Below, in pieces: positions 1-8,969 of a stretch of DNA of 64,000 nt. The translations under genes and the position numbers were made by a program. The notes under the pieces are model-generated. The model did no database searches, was not told the origin of the DNA, and saw nothing but the letters and a program-made list of their open reading frames with translations. Source of the stretch: Saprospiraceae bacterium (GTDB lineage Bacteria; Bacteroidota; Bacteroidia; Chitinophagales; Saprospiraceae). Location: NCBI GenBank assembly GCA_029251525.1, contig JAQXDE010000007.1, forward strand, positions 1 through 64,000. The letters run 5' to 3'. Positions within the stretch are counted from its first letter, which is position 1. The number at the start of each line of letters is the position of its first letter.

Positions 1-2
1 CG

Positions 3-76
3 TGGTCCCACAAGGACTTGAACCTTGGACCTACTGATTATGAGTCAGTTGCTCTAACCAACTGAGCTATAGGACC
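3..76 (-). tRNA. tRNA with anticodon CAT (elongator Met or Ile2)
   Basis: Read on the minus strand, this is a full cloverleaf: acceptor GGTCCTA pairs with TGGGACC, the D arm is GCTC/GAGC, the anticodon arm ACTGA/TCAGT encloses loop CTCATAA, and the T arm carries TTCAAGT. The anticodon is CAT. The CCA end is not encoded. It is not an initiator by arm sequence. Bacteroidota CAT tRNAs of this shape can be elongator Met or the lysidine-modified Ile2, and I cannot separate them by eye. Confidence 0.95.
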
Positions 77-1152
77 AAAAAGAATGCAAATCTAAACAAT
101 AGATTTACTTCATGCAAGACTTTTAAAAAAAAAATAGATTATTTATAGAAAAATAAACTACCCTTTTTCTATAATAGCACTACTATTTATTTGAAACCAC
201 ATTCACATCCTTTATTACACCTAGTATATGTAATACTAAGTTTTCGAATTCCTTTTTTATATGTTGTTGCATCTAAATTAATTAAAAACAAATTAAATAC
301 TTTTACTTCTATATCTATTCTATTTTGTCCTCACTTATTCCAACTAAATCCTGACCTTTTTAGGGTTTAAAAATTAGAACTAAACACCTGTCAAAAAATG
401 ATTTAGATTTCCTAGTAATTCCATTTCCAAAGTGAGAGTTATTTCTACAAAAATGGACACGAAAGAAATAGTTTCTACCCCAGACATTCCAGGTACCCCT
501 AACAATAGCATCAGTTTAAAAGTAACACTAACTAACGAAATCAAAAACAGTTAGATAGTTACATTAACATTTTGCTTTTTTATCATTTTTCAAAGGCCTA
601 CTACTATCCTTCAATTAATCCAAACTCCAAAATAAATTATATGGATTGTACCACCTAAACTGGATGTATAACTAGTAGCTAAATTTGAAAATTTTGAACG
701 TTAAAAATTTATTTAAACCTGTAAACGAATTATTTATTTAAAATAATCGAATTTGAAAAAAGTTAAAATGCATTCTTCTAACAATTTTTTCTCAAAAAGC
801 CACACTTAGTAACTGCTAACCAAACTTAAAATTAGCCCATTTTTTTCTTTCTTTCTTTTTGCCATCGTAATTCCCTAAATACTTCGTCTCAATTATTAGA
901 TCTTATTATTAATTTTGTGAAAATTAACTTACCAAATTAAAATCATCTTAGTCTTCATTCATTTTTTAATAACCATTTTGATGCACTAACGTACGTTATT
1001 ATGGCTAACCTAAAAAATTTGTTTTCGATATTTAAATAAGCCAAACTAATTTCCATTTAATTTCTTGAAATAAAAATTAAGATAGGAGGTAACTGAATAA
1101 TCGGATAATTTAATAGATTTTGGATTTCTACTCAATTATAATTTTAACAATT
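77..1152. other. Non-coding stretch upstream of pyc
   Basis: About 1.07 kb of very AT-rich DNA with no convincing gene on either strand. A 33-codon frame at 453-554 on the plus strand (start MDTKEIVSTP) is the longest tidy one and may be a remnant. A GGAGG at 1085-1089 lies too far from the pyc ATG to act as its ribosome binding site. Confidence 0.6.
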
Positions 1153-4100
1153 ATGAAAGAAAAACGTACTCGATTTACAAAACTACTCGTTGCTAACCGA
1201 GGAGAAATTGCTATCCGGATTCTTCGAGCTGGCTCAGAGTTAAAATTAAGAACTGTTGCCATATATACATATGAAGATCGATATTCTTTGCACCGGTATA
1301 AAGCTGACGAAGCATATCAAATTGGTGAACAAGATGATCCTCTAAAACCATATTTGGATATTGAAAAAATCATTCAAGTTGCAAAAAAAAATGAAGTAGA
1401 TGCTATTCACCCTGGCTATGGTTTCTTGTCAGAAAATGTACAATTCGCTAGAAGATGCCGAGAGGAAGGAATTATTTTTATCGGTCCAGCTCCTGAAGTG
1501 ATGGATAAATTAGGAGACAAAGTTGCTGCAAAAAAAATCGCTAGCGCTGTCAATGTTCCTATAATCGAGGACAGTAAAAAGAAATTAACTTCTGAAGAAA
1601 TCATTTTAGAAGAAGCCAAGCGAATTGGTTTCCCAATCATGGTGAAAGCTGCTGCAGGTGGAGGTGGTCGTGGAATGCGAGTGGTACGAAATGCTAAAGC
1701 ATTAGTCAAAGCATTTAATGAAGCGAAGGGTGAGGCCAAGACTGCTTTTGGGGATGATACTATCTTCCTAGAAAAATTTGTAGAAAACCCAAAACATGTT
1801 GAGGTTCAAATCTTGGGAGATGAATATGGAAATCTCGTTCACCTTTACGAACGAGATTGCTCTGTTCAAAGACGTTTTCAAAAAGTAGTCGAAGTCGCTC
1901 CTTGCATTGACTTAAAGCAAACTACAAAAGATAAACTTCACGAATACGCTTTAAAAATTGCTCGCCAAGTTAATTATTCCAATGCTGGTACTGTTGAATT
2001 TTTAGTAGATAAAAAAGAAAATATTTACTTCATTGAAGTGAACCCACGAATCCAAGTGGAGCACACTATCACAGAAGAAATAACAGGGATTGATATTGTT
2101 GCTTCTCAGATTTTTATTGCAATGGGATATCCACTTTCTCATCGCACAATCGAAATTTCAAAACAAGAAGATGTTAAATGTACCGGCTATGCTATTCAAT
2201 GTCGAGTTACGACAGAAAATCCAGCAGAAGATTTCAAACCTGACTATGGTACACTTGTCGCCTATCGAAGTGCTGGTGGATTTGGAATTCGACTAGATGC
2301 TGGAAGTGCATACGCTGGCGCAAAAATTTCTCCTTTTTTTGATTCCATGCTGGTAAAAGTTACTGCTAAAGGACGATCGCTAAAAGGTGTTTGTGAACGA
2401 TTACAACGAGCCTTAGCAGAATTCCGAATTCGAGGAGTGAACACAAATATTGGTTTTTTACAAAACCTTCTCCGCAATGAGACCTTTCAAAAAGGTGAAG
2501 CTAGAGTTAATTTTATTAATGAATATCCTGACTTAATGAATATTCCTCGTTTCATGGATAGAGGAACTAAAATGTTGAGTTACCTCTCAGACATAATTGT
2601 CAACGGTAATCAAGATGTAAAATTTGCTGATCCAAATAAAACATTCCGAATACCTATTGTTCCAACCTTTGATGATGCTATTGAATATCCAAAAGGAACA
2701 AAGGATTTATTAGAACGAATTGGTCGAGAGAAATTTGTGAAATGGGTAAAGCATCGAAAAGAAATTTTATTTACCGATACTACATTCAGAGATGCTCACC
2801 AGTCACTTCTGGCTACTCGTGTTAGAACAAAAGACCTATTGAATGTTGCCGAAAGTTTTGCTCGCAATCATGCACAAAGTGTTTTTAGCATGGAAGTCTG
2901 GGGAGGCGCAACATTTGATGTTTGTATGCGCTTTTTGAAAGAAGATCCTTGGGTTAGATTGGCAAAGATTAGAGAAAAGGTTCCGAATATCTTATTACAA
3001 ATGTTGTTGCGAGGATCCAATGGAGTTGGTTACAAAGCTTACCCTGATAATTTAATTGAACAATTTATCATTAAAGCAGCAGATACAGGAATTGATGTTT
3101 TTCGAATCTTTGATTCATTGAATTGGTTAGAAAATATGAAATTTTCTATCAAAACTGTTCGAGAAAAAACGAATGCATTAGCAGAAGCTTGCATTTGCTA
3201 CACAGGCGATATCACCGATCCAAGTCGAACAAAATATACTTTGGAATATTATGTTGATTTAGCAAAAAAATTAGAAGTAGCTGGTGCTCATATGCTTTGC
3301 ATCAAAGATATGGCAGGATTACTTAAACCTTATGCCGCTCAATTATTGATTTCACACTTGAAAAAAGCAGTCAAAATTCCAATTCACTTACACACTCATG
3401 ATACCTCTTCCATTCAATCGACAACTTACTTAAAAGCTATTGAATCAAAAGTCGATATCGTTGATGTGGCGCTAAGTTCTTTAGCAGGCTTAACCTCCCA
3501 GCCAAGTTTCAATTCTGTAGTTGCAATGCTCGAAGGACAGCCTCGACAAAATATTATTGACTTAAAATCATTACAAGAATATTCAGATTACTGGGAAGCA
3601 GTTCGCCAATATTATTACCCATTCGAAACAGAACTTAAAGGTGGAACTGCTGATGTATATGAACATGAAATTCCAGGAGGGCAATATTCTAACCTTCGCC
3701 CACAAGCTCGTGGACTTGGTTTAGAAGATCAATTTGAAACGATCAAAAAGAATTATAGAATTGTAAATGACTTGTTAGGAGATATCGTAAAAGTAACTCC
3801 ATCTTCAAAAGTAGTTGGTGATATGGCAATGTTTATGACTGCCAACAAATTAACGAAAGAAGATATTTTAGAAAGAGGAGCAAGTTTAGCATTTCCTGAT
3901 AGTTTAAAATCCTTGATGCGTGGAGACCTAGGACAAACAAAAGGTGGTTTTCCAAAAAAATTCCAAAAGATAGTTTTGCAAGATGAAAAACCATTTCGTA
4001 ATCGACCTAATGCACACTTAAAACCAGTAAACTTCAAAAAAGAATATGCTAGTTTTCAAGAAAAATTTGGAGCATACGTTAATGAGTTAGATTTTCTTTC

Positions 4101-4605
4101 TTATCAATTGTACCCAAAAGTTTTTGAAGATTACCATACTTTTTCTTTAGAATATGGTACTGTTCGACATTTACCTACAGCTGCATTCTTTTATGGGTTA
4201 AAACAAAATGAGGAAACACTTATCAGTATCGAACCTGGAAAAAACTTATTGGTTCAATTCTTAAGTAAAAGTGAACCTAACGAAGCTGGAATGCGAGAAG
4301 TTGCTTTCCGACTTAATGGTCAAACTAGAACAATCTTAGTAAAAGATAGATCTGTCCAATCAGAAACAACCATTCATTCAAAGGCAGAAAAAGACAATGA
4401 AATCGGAGCGCCTCTCCAGGGAAGCCTCTCCAAAATTTTAGTAACAGAAGGTCAAAAAATTGAAGTAAATACCCCTTTATTTATTATTGAAGCCATGAAA
4501 ATGGAGAGTACCATCACCTCTCCAATTAAAGGAAAAGTGAAAAAAATCCATATGATGGAAAAGGCAATGCTAGAGCAAGATGATATGGTAATAGAACTAG
4601 AATAG
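1153..4605 (+). CDS. pyc: Pyruvate carboxylase, single-chain
   Basis: Biotin-dependent conversion of pyruvate plus bicarbonate and ATP to oxaloacetate (anaplerosis, gluconeogenesis), cytosolic. The 1150-residue product has the full order of domains. The biotin carboxylase runs over residues 1-460 (LLVANRGEIAIRILRAG, glycine-rich KAAAGGGGRGMR, EVNPRIQVEHTITE). The carboxyltransferase TIM barrel is at about 550-850 (FTDTTFRDAHQSLLATRVRT, and HLHTHDTSS for metal binding). A C-terminal biotinyl domain has the biotinylated lysine in EAMKMES. Length matches the family (about 1150). A TTG at 1120 would add 11 hydrophobic residues, but the ATG at 1153 places MKEKRTRFTKLLVANRGE as in homologues, so I chose it. 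The gene stands alone and ends in a strong terminator. No odd residues seen. Confidence 0.97.
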   Translation: MKEKRTRFTKLLVANRGEIAIRILRAGSELKLRTVAIYTYEDRYSLHRYKADEAYQIGEQDDPLKPYLDIEKIIQVAKKNEVDAIHPGYGFLSENVQFARRCREEGIIFIGPAPEVMDKLGDKVAAKKIASAVNVPIIEDSKKKLTSEEIILEEAKRIGFPIMVKAAAGGGGRGMRVVRNAKALVKAFNEAKGEAKTAFGDDTIFLEKFVENPKHVEVQILGDEYGNLVHLYERDCSVQRRFQKVVEVAPCIDLKQTTKDKLHEYALKIARQVNYSNAGTVEFLVDKKENIYFIEVNPRIQVEHTITEEITGIDIVASQIFIAMGYPLSHRTIEISKQEDVKCTGYAIQCRVTTENPAEDFKPDYGTLVAYRSAGGFGIRLDAGSAYAGAKISPFFDSMLVKVTAKGRSLKGVCERLQRALAEFRIRGVNTNIGFLQNLLRNETFQKGEARVNFINEYPDLMNIPRFMDRGTKMLSYLSDIIVNGNQDVKFADPNKTFRIPIVPTFDDAIEYPKGTKDLLERIGREKFVKWVKHRKEILFTDTTFRDAHQSLLATRVRTKDLLNVAESFARNHAQSVFSMEVWGGATFDVCMRFLKEDPWVRLAKIREKVPNILLQMLLRGSNGVGYKAYPDNLIEQFIIKAADTGIDVFRIFDSLNWLENMKFSIKTVREKTNALAEACICYTGDITDPSRTKYTLEYYVDLAKKLEVAGAHMLCIKDMAGLLKPYAAQLLISHLKKAVKIPIHLHTHDTSSIQSTTYLKAIESKVDIVDVALSSLAGLTSQPSFNSVVAMLEGQPRQNIIDLKSLQEYSDYWEAVRQYYYPFETELKGGTADVYEHEIPGGQYSNLRPQARGLGLEDQFETIKKNYRIVNDLLGDIVKVTPSSKVVGDMAMFMTANKLTKEDILERGASLAFPDSLKSLMRGDLGQTKGGFPKKFQKIVLQDEKPFRNRPNAHLKPVNFKKEYASFQEKFGAYVNELDFLSYQLYPKVFEDYHTFSLEYGTVRHLPTAAFFYGLKQNEETLISIEPGKNLLVQFLSKSEPNEAGMREVAFRLNGQTRTILVKDRSVQSETTIHSKAEKDNEIGAPLQGSLSKILVTEGQKIEVNTPLFIIEAMKMESTITSPIKGKVKKIHMMEKAMLEQDDMVIELE

Positions 4606-4636
4606 TTTTTTTACGATTATTCCCACTCTGTAGTTT

Positions 4637-4685
4637 TTGAATAAAAACCGCAATGAGTATGTTACTCATTGCGGTTTTTATTCGA
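4637..4685. terminator. Bidirectional terminator between pyc and the PorG-like gene
   Basis: The hairpin core 4643-4659 pairs perfectly with 4663-4679 around a 3-nt loop and extends outward to about 22 pairs (one G-T). The arms AAAAACCGC / GCGGTTTTT give a T-run on both strands, fitting the two convergent genes. Confidence 0.9.
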
Positions 4686-4716
4686 TACAAAGCATACTCA
4701 AATAAAATTGTTAATA

Positions 4717-5529
4717 CTATCTTTTTGAAGAAACATTTGGACATCTAAGTGAACCAAAATAATAAACGATTCCTGCTCCAAAAAAAACATAAGAATCATT
4801 CGCTTTACTATTTCCACGTTGTCTTCCCTCCTGTCCAATTTTAACCTCAGTAATGGATCGATCTGCAAGTGCAACAGCCACTTCTCCTCGCAATGCCTCC
4901 AAGTCACCCGTATCGGTATAAACTCCACTCACATCATCCAAATAATCTGTAAATAATCGTCGCGCAGAAAATTCAACATTAATACTCCACTCATAATTAA
5001 TATCATATTTTAACCCAAATCCATAAACCAACCCGCCTTGAGTTGAATAATATTCTTCTCCTCGAAATTGTCCCTCCGTTCCCAATGGGCGCAAATCCAC
5101 TATTTCACCATTATACTCTGTTTGTGGATTAAAATTAAAAACATTGAAGCCTGCAAAAAGATAAGGAGTGAAATTTTCATCTTTACTCCCATGAATATAG
5201 GGTAAAAAATTAAACTCAAATTGCATCGATCCATCATAAATTTGGGATTGAAAATTTAAATTTCGCTCTTGTTCAAATGTATTTTTTGAATTTACATCAT
5301 CAGCTGCCACCTTGCCATAGTTAGCTGACATCTTTAAACAAACCCGATTATTAAAGTTATACCTCGCAATTACACCTACCGCTAAACCCGGTTTATCTAC
5401 TCTAAATTCAGTATTTAAATCTCCGTAATAATGAGATGCTCCAACCCATCCTCCTAATTCCCAACCCTGCTGAGCGTTAACAAAAAAGACACAAATAGTG
5501 AAGGTTAGTGTAATTAATATTTTTTTCAC
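4717..5529 (-). CDS. Outer-membrane beta-barrel protein, DUF6089/PorG-like
   Basis: The 270-residue protein has a Sec signal peptide (MKKILITLTFTICVFFVNA, cut before QQGW). It then shows alternating beta-strand sequence with the start WELGGWVGASHYYGDLN, typical of the DUF6089 family that includes PorG of the type IX secretion system. The barrel ends in VYYFGSL, with an unusual polar tail of about 10 residues after it. PorG links the PorK/PorN ring to the outer membrane. The resemblance here rests on the N-terminal GG-x-x-G-x-x-x-Y-x-G-D-L-N pattern and on size. A generic outer-membrane barrel is the alternative. The gene is monocistronic, convergent with pyc. Confidence 0.72.
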   Translation of the reverse strand: MKKILITLTFTICVFFVNAQQGWELGGWVGASHYYGDLNTEFRVDKPGLAVGVIARYNFNNRVCLKMSANYGKVAADDVNSKNTFEQERNLNFQSQIYDGSMQFEFNFLPYIHGSKDENFTPYLFAGFNVFNFNPQTEYNGEIVDLRPLGTEGQFRGEEYYSTQGGLVYGFGLKYDINYEWSINVEFSARRLFTDYLDDVSGVYTDTGDLEALRGEVAVALADRSITEVKIGQEGRQRGNSKANDSYVFFGAGIVYYFGSLRCPNVSSKR

Positions 5530-5732
5530 GTTAATAAAATTTTAAGATCGTTCCTGGAATTCCCCCAAATATTTGGGAACTTCTTTTTATAAAAATGTAT
5601 TTGCAATTACAATGCCTTTAAGTGTTTTCACACCCAAATTTTCCGCAAAGTTAATCTAAAACGTGAAAAAACCGTGATGTGTTATTCAAAAGTAGAATGT
5701 TAAAAAGATTAGTTATCAAAAATTGGACGTAT

Positions 5733-6440
5733 TCAACCTTGAATTAAAAAGATAGCAGGTCTTTTATGAAAATTAGGGAGCTTCAGTTTTTTCCAATCTT
5801 TAATCTTCTTTGTCAAAATAAACTCCGTTTCTAATGAAAGATCTACGGCAACACAAAGTCGAGTTTCAGCTGACAATGTCTTAAATGCTTCCTCTAGCAT
5901 CCCCATATTTCGATAAGGTGTTTCGATAAAAATTTGAGTCTGTCGATATTTCCTAGAAAGTTGTTCCAAGCGATTTAAATCCTTGGATAATTCAGGTTTT
6001 TTCGCAGACAAATATCCTTGAAAACTAAAGCCTTGGCCATTCATCCCTGAAGACATCAATGCTAACAAAATAGAAGATGGCCCAACAAATGGAATAACTT
6101 CAATTCCTTTTTCATGTGCCATTTTCACAATTTCTGCACCAGGGTCTGCCACTCCTGGACAACCTGCCTCAGATAGTAATCCCATATCATTTCCAATTTC
6201 CGCAGGTTTCAAAAAAGTAGCAATTTCCTCTGGGGTTGTTCTTTTATTTAATTCAAAAAAAGTGAGATCAGCAAAAGCTTTTTTAGGCTCAGTCGTTTTG
6301 ATAAATGCCCGAGCAGTTTTCGCTCTTTCGGCAATGAAGAAATCCAATTTATGAATTTTTTCAATAACATAAAGCGGAATCGTATGGACTGCATTTTCAC
6401 CCAACGGAGTGGGGATTAAGTAGAGTTTTCCTTTTAACAA
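5733..6440 (-). CDS. RsmI-like SAM-dependent methyltransferase (tetrapyrrole-methylase fold)
   Basis: The family 2'-O-methylates C1402 of 16S rRNA (RsmI) or acts on an undefined RNA target. Visible motifs are LYLIPTPLGE at the start (substrate/SAM site of the MraW-RsmI type), GLLSEAGCPGVADPGAEIV for SAM binding, and VIPFVGPSSILLALMSSGMNG. At 235 residues it is shorter than classical RsmI (about 280) and lacks its C-terminal part. This matches the second, shorter RsmI-related protein common in Bacteroidota, so I give no gene symbol. The product ends KRPAIFLIQG. It faces scpA across a 284-bp divergent gap that probably holds promoters for both. Confidence 0.85.
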   Translation of the reverse strand: MLKGKLYLIPTPLGENAVHTIPLYVIEKIHKLDFFIAERAKTARAFIKTTEPKKAFADLTFFELNKRTTPEEIATFLKPAEIGNDMGLLSEAGCPGVADPGAEIVKMAHEKGIEVIPFVGPSSILLALMSSGMNGQGFSFQGYLSAKKPELSKDLNRLEQLSRKYRQTQIFIETPYRNMGMLEEAFKTLSAETRLCVAVDLSLETEFILTKKIKDWKKLKLPNFHKRPAIFLIQG

Positions 6441-6724
6441 AATTAACTAATTTTAATTCTACGAAACAATTGTTATTCAAAGTTTATTGAAAATAAATCA
6501 ATATTTATCTCATCATTTTTGATTTACTTTTCAATTGACAAATAATATTTTATTGAACAGTTTATATTCACTACAAAACTAGGAAAATCTCTAAACTCAA
6601 GTCGACTTTTCAACACTTTATCCACATTTATTTTTATTTTTTCTTAGTAAAAAAGAAACTTTATTGATAATTCCCTCCTCTTCTAATCGTATCTTTGGTC
6701 CAAAAAAAAAGATAAAACTACCAT

Positions 6725-7519
6725 ATGACTGCAACCTCATATACTATTAATCTTCCTCAATTTGTTGGCCCTTTCGACCTGCTTCTCTTTTTCATTGAAC
6801 GTGACGAATTGGATATTAACGATATTCCTGTTTCAACTGTAACTAAAGACTTTTTGGAATATATCAAAGCGATGGAAGCATTAAACATTGATTTGGCAAG
6901 TGAGTTTATTTTAGTTGCTGCTACATTAATGCGAATCAAAGCAAAGATGTTAATTCCTCGAAAAGAAATTGATGAAGAAGGAAATGAGATTGATCCACGA
7001 GACGAATTAGTTGCTAGATTGATGGAGTACAAACGATATAAAAGTGTACTCGAAGATTTACGTTTAATGGAGTCAGAACGTTCTGTAAAATTTAATCGTG
7101 GAAATGTCGAAAGAGAATTAAAGTCGTTAGCAAATATCGCTTTGGTCGATATTGAATTAGAACAGTTGTCTTTGTACAGTTTGATGAAAACTTTCCAACG
7201 GGTATTGAACCGAATGGAGGATCGAAAAAAGAAAGTCGTTCATCAAGTCTACAATTTTAGTCATTCAATCCAAGGTCAGCAGATTTTCATTTTAAAGAAT
7301 TTAAAAGAAGGAGAAAAAACCAGTTTTGAAAATTTGTTTGGAGGTTGTAAAAACCGAATGCATGCTATTATCACTTTCTTAGCCTTGCTCGAATTATTAA
7401 ATTTACAAACAATCAAAATAGTCAATGGGATCGGAATGAATAATTTTTGGTTAACTCCATACAATGAAGAGGAATACAATAAATTGCCAGATGTCAATAA
7501 TGGAGACGAAGAAGAGTAA
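6725..7519 (+). CDS. scpA: Segregation and condensation protein A
   Basis: Kleisin subunit that bridges SMC heads with ScpB in chromosome condensation. The 264-residue protein has the diagnostic N-terminus QFVGPFDLLLFFIERDELDI and IDLASEFILVAATLMRIKAK, with a C-terminal winged helix (HAIITFLALLELLNLQTIKI). Length is normal. The ATG at 6725 is the first in frame. No scpB is nearby, so the two subunits are encoded apart, as often happens. The next gene starts 34 bp after the stop and could be co-transcribed. Confidence 0.93.
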   Translation: MTATSYTINLPQFVGPFDLLLFFIERDELDINDIPVSTVTKDFLEYIKAMEALNIDLASEFILVAATLMRIKAKMLIPRKEIDEEGNEIDPRDELVARLMEYKRYKSVLEDLRLMESERSVKFNRGNVERELKSLANIALVDIELEQLSLYSLMKTFQRVLNRMEDRKKKVVHQVYNFSHSIQGQQIFILKNLKEGEKTSFENLFGGCKNRMHAIITFLALLELLNLQTIKIVNGIGMNNFWLTPYNEEEYNKLPDVNNGDEEE

Positions 7520-7553
7520 TTAATATGTTAATTTTCTTTTGTTAAAAAAAAGC

Positions 7554-8942
7554 ATGGATTTACAAAAAAAAATGTTCAAAGAGTTAAAGGAAAAAAAAAT
7601 ATTTGATCTCGCTCGTAATTACGCCTTTTCCTATGCAGATAATATTGATAAAATGGATGTCTTTCCATCCGATGAAAACCTCAAAAATCTAGAGATTTTT
7701 GAGGAAGCTATACCTGACGATTCTGCCTCTGCTAAAAGTATTATTTCCCAATTAAATAAATTTGGTTCACCTGCTACAACGGCTCAAACGGGTGGAAGAT
7801 ATTTTGGTTTTGTCAATGGAGGTGTCCTTCCAATTTCTGTCGCAACAAAATGGTTGGCAGATTTTTGGGATCAAAATGGAGGAATGTTTCTAACCTCTCC
7901 AATCAATGCAAAATTAGAAATGATCTGTGAGCAATGGCTAAAGGAACTTTTCAACTTACCCAAAGAGACCGTTGCGGGATTTGTGAGCGGTACATCTACT
8001 GCTAATTTTTCTGGAATTGTAGCAGCTAGATATCGATTACTAAAAAACCAAGGATGGGATGTCAATATAAAAGGACTTAATGGCGCTCCAAAAATTCGAA
8101 TTATTGCTCATCAACAAGCTCATTCTAGTATTACAAAAGCACTAGCACTAGCAGGCTTTGGAAAAGAAAATGTAGAATGGGTTGAATCCGATGATCAAGG
8201 TAGAATGATCTTGGACAAATTACCTAAACTCGATTCTACTTGTCTTGTATTCCTTCAGGCTGGAAATGTGAATACAGGTTCCTATGATCATTTTTCAGAG
8301 ATTTGCAAAAAAACAATTAATGCAGGTGCATGGGTTCATATTGATGGTGCATTTGGTTTGTGGGCAAGTGCATCAAAATCTTTATCCCACTTGACAGAGG
8401 GAATGGAATTAGCATCTTCATGGGCTACCGATGGGCATAAAACCTTAAATACACCTTATGATTCTGCAGTCATTTTATGTAAAGACTCAGAAGCTTTAAT
8501 CTCTGCCTTGCAAGCGACTGGAGAGTATATTACTTATAGTAAACAAAAAGACCCAATGCTTTGTACACCTGAGATGTCAAAGCGATCTAGAGCCATTGAG
8601 ATGTGGGCAGCAATAAAATATCTAGGGAAAAAGGGAATTGATGAAATGGTAACTGGTTTTCATTTACGAGCAAAACAATTGGAAAATGGTTTACGATCCA
8701 ATAGTTTCACAATCATAAATGAAGTGGTTTTTAATCAAGTACTAGTAAGCTGTGGAAATCCGGAATTGACCAAATCAACTCTATTAAATCTTCAAAGATC
8801 TGGAGAAATTTGGTGCAGTGGCTCGACCTGGAAAGGGGAACCCGTGATTCGAATTAGTATTTGCTCTTGGGCGACAACAAAGGAGGATATTGATAGAACT
8901 ATTGTTGCTTTCAAAAAAGCTCGAATAACAGCTAGTGCTTAG
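7554..8942 (+). CDS. Group II pyridoxal-phosphate amino-acid decarboxylase
   Basis: A fold-type I PLP enzyme of 462 residues related to aromatic amino-acid, glutamate and aspartate decarboxylases. Motifs are GGRYFGFVNGG near the start, FVSGTSTANFSGIVAAR, HIDGAFGLWA (the Asp that contacts the PLP ring nitrogen), and the PLP lysine in SWATDGHKTLNTPYD. The substrate cannot be read from the sequence, and the HKTLN surround differs from the canonical PHKW/NPHK of characterised decarboxylases. An upstream TTG at 7539 would add five residues. I prefer the ATG at 7554 (MDLQKKMFKEL). It follows scpA closely and converges on DUF5682. Confidence 0.85.
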   Translation: MDLQKKMFKELKEKKIFDLARNYAFSYADNIDKMDVFPSDENLKNLEIFEEAIPDDSASAKSIISQLNKFGSPATTAQTGGRYFGFVNGGVLPISVATKWLADFWDQNGGMFLTSPINAKLEMICEQWLKELFNLPKETVAGFVSGTSTANFSGIVAARYRLLKNQGWDVNIKGLNGAPKIRIIAHQQAHSSITKALALAGFGKENVEWVESDDQGRMILDKLPKLDSTCLVFLQAGNVNTGSYDHFSEICKKTINAGAWVHIDGAFGLWASASKSLSHLTEGMELASSWATDGHKTLNTPYDSAVILCKDSEALISALQATGEYITYSKQKDPMLCTPEMSKRSRAIEMWAAIKYLGKKGIDEMVTGFHLRAKQLENGLRSNSFTIINEVVFNQVLVSCGNPELTKSTLLNLQRSGEIWCSGSTWKGEPVIRISICSWATTKEDIDRTIVAFKKARITASA

Positions 8943-8969
8943 TCCTCTGCCTTAGCAGCACCCTTTATA

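Noticed and set aside
453-554. 33-codon frame with a tidy start (MDTKEIVSTP) upstream of pyc
   Set aside because: Too short, no recognisable motif, no terminator or promoter, and in a stop-rich region. Kept only as a comment.
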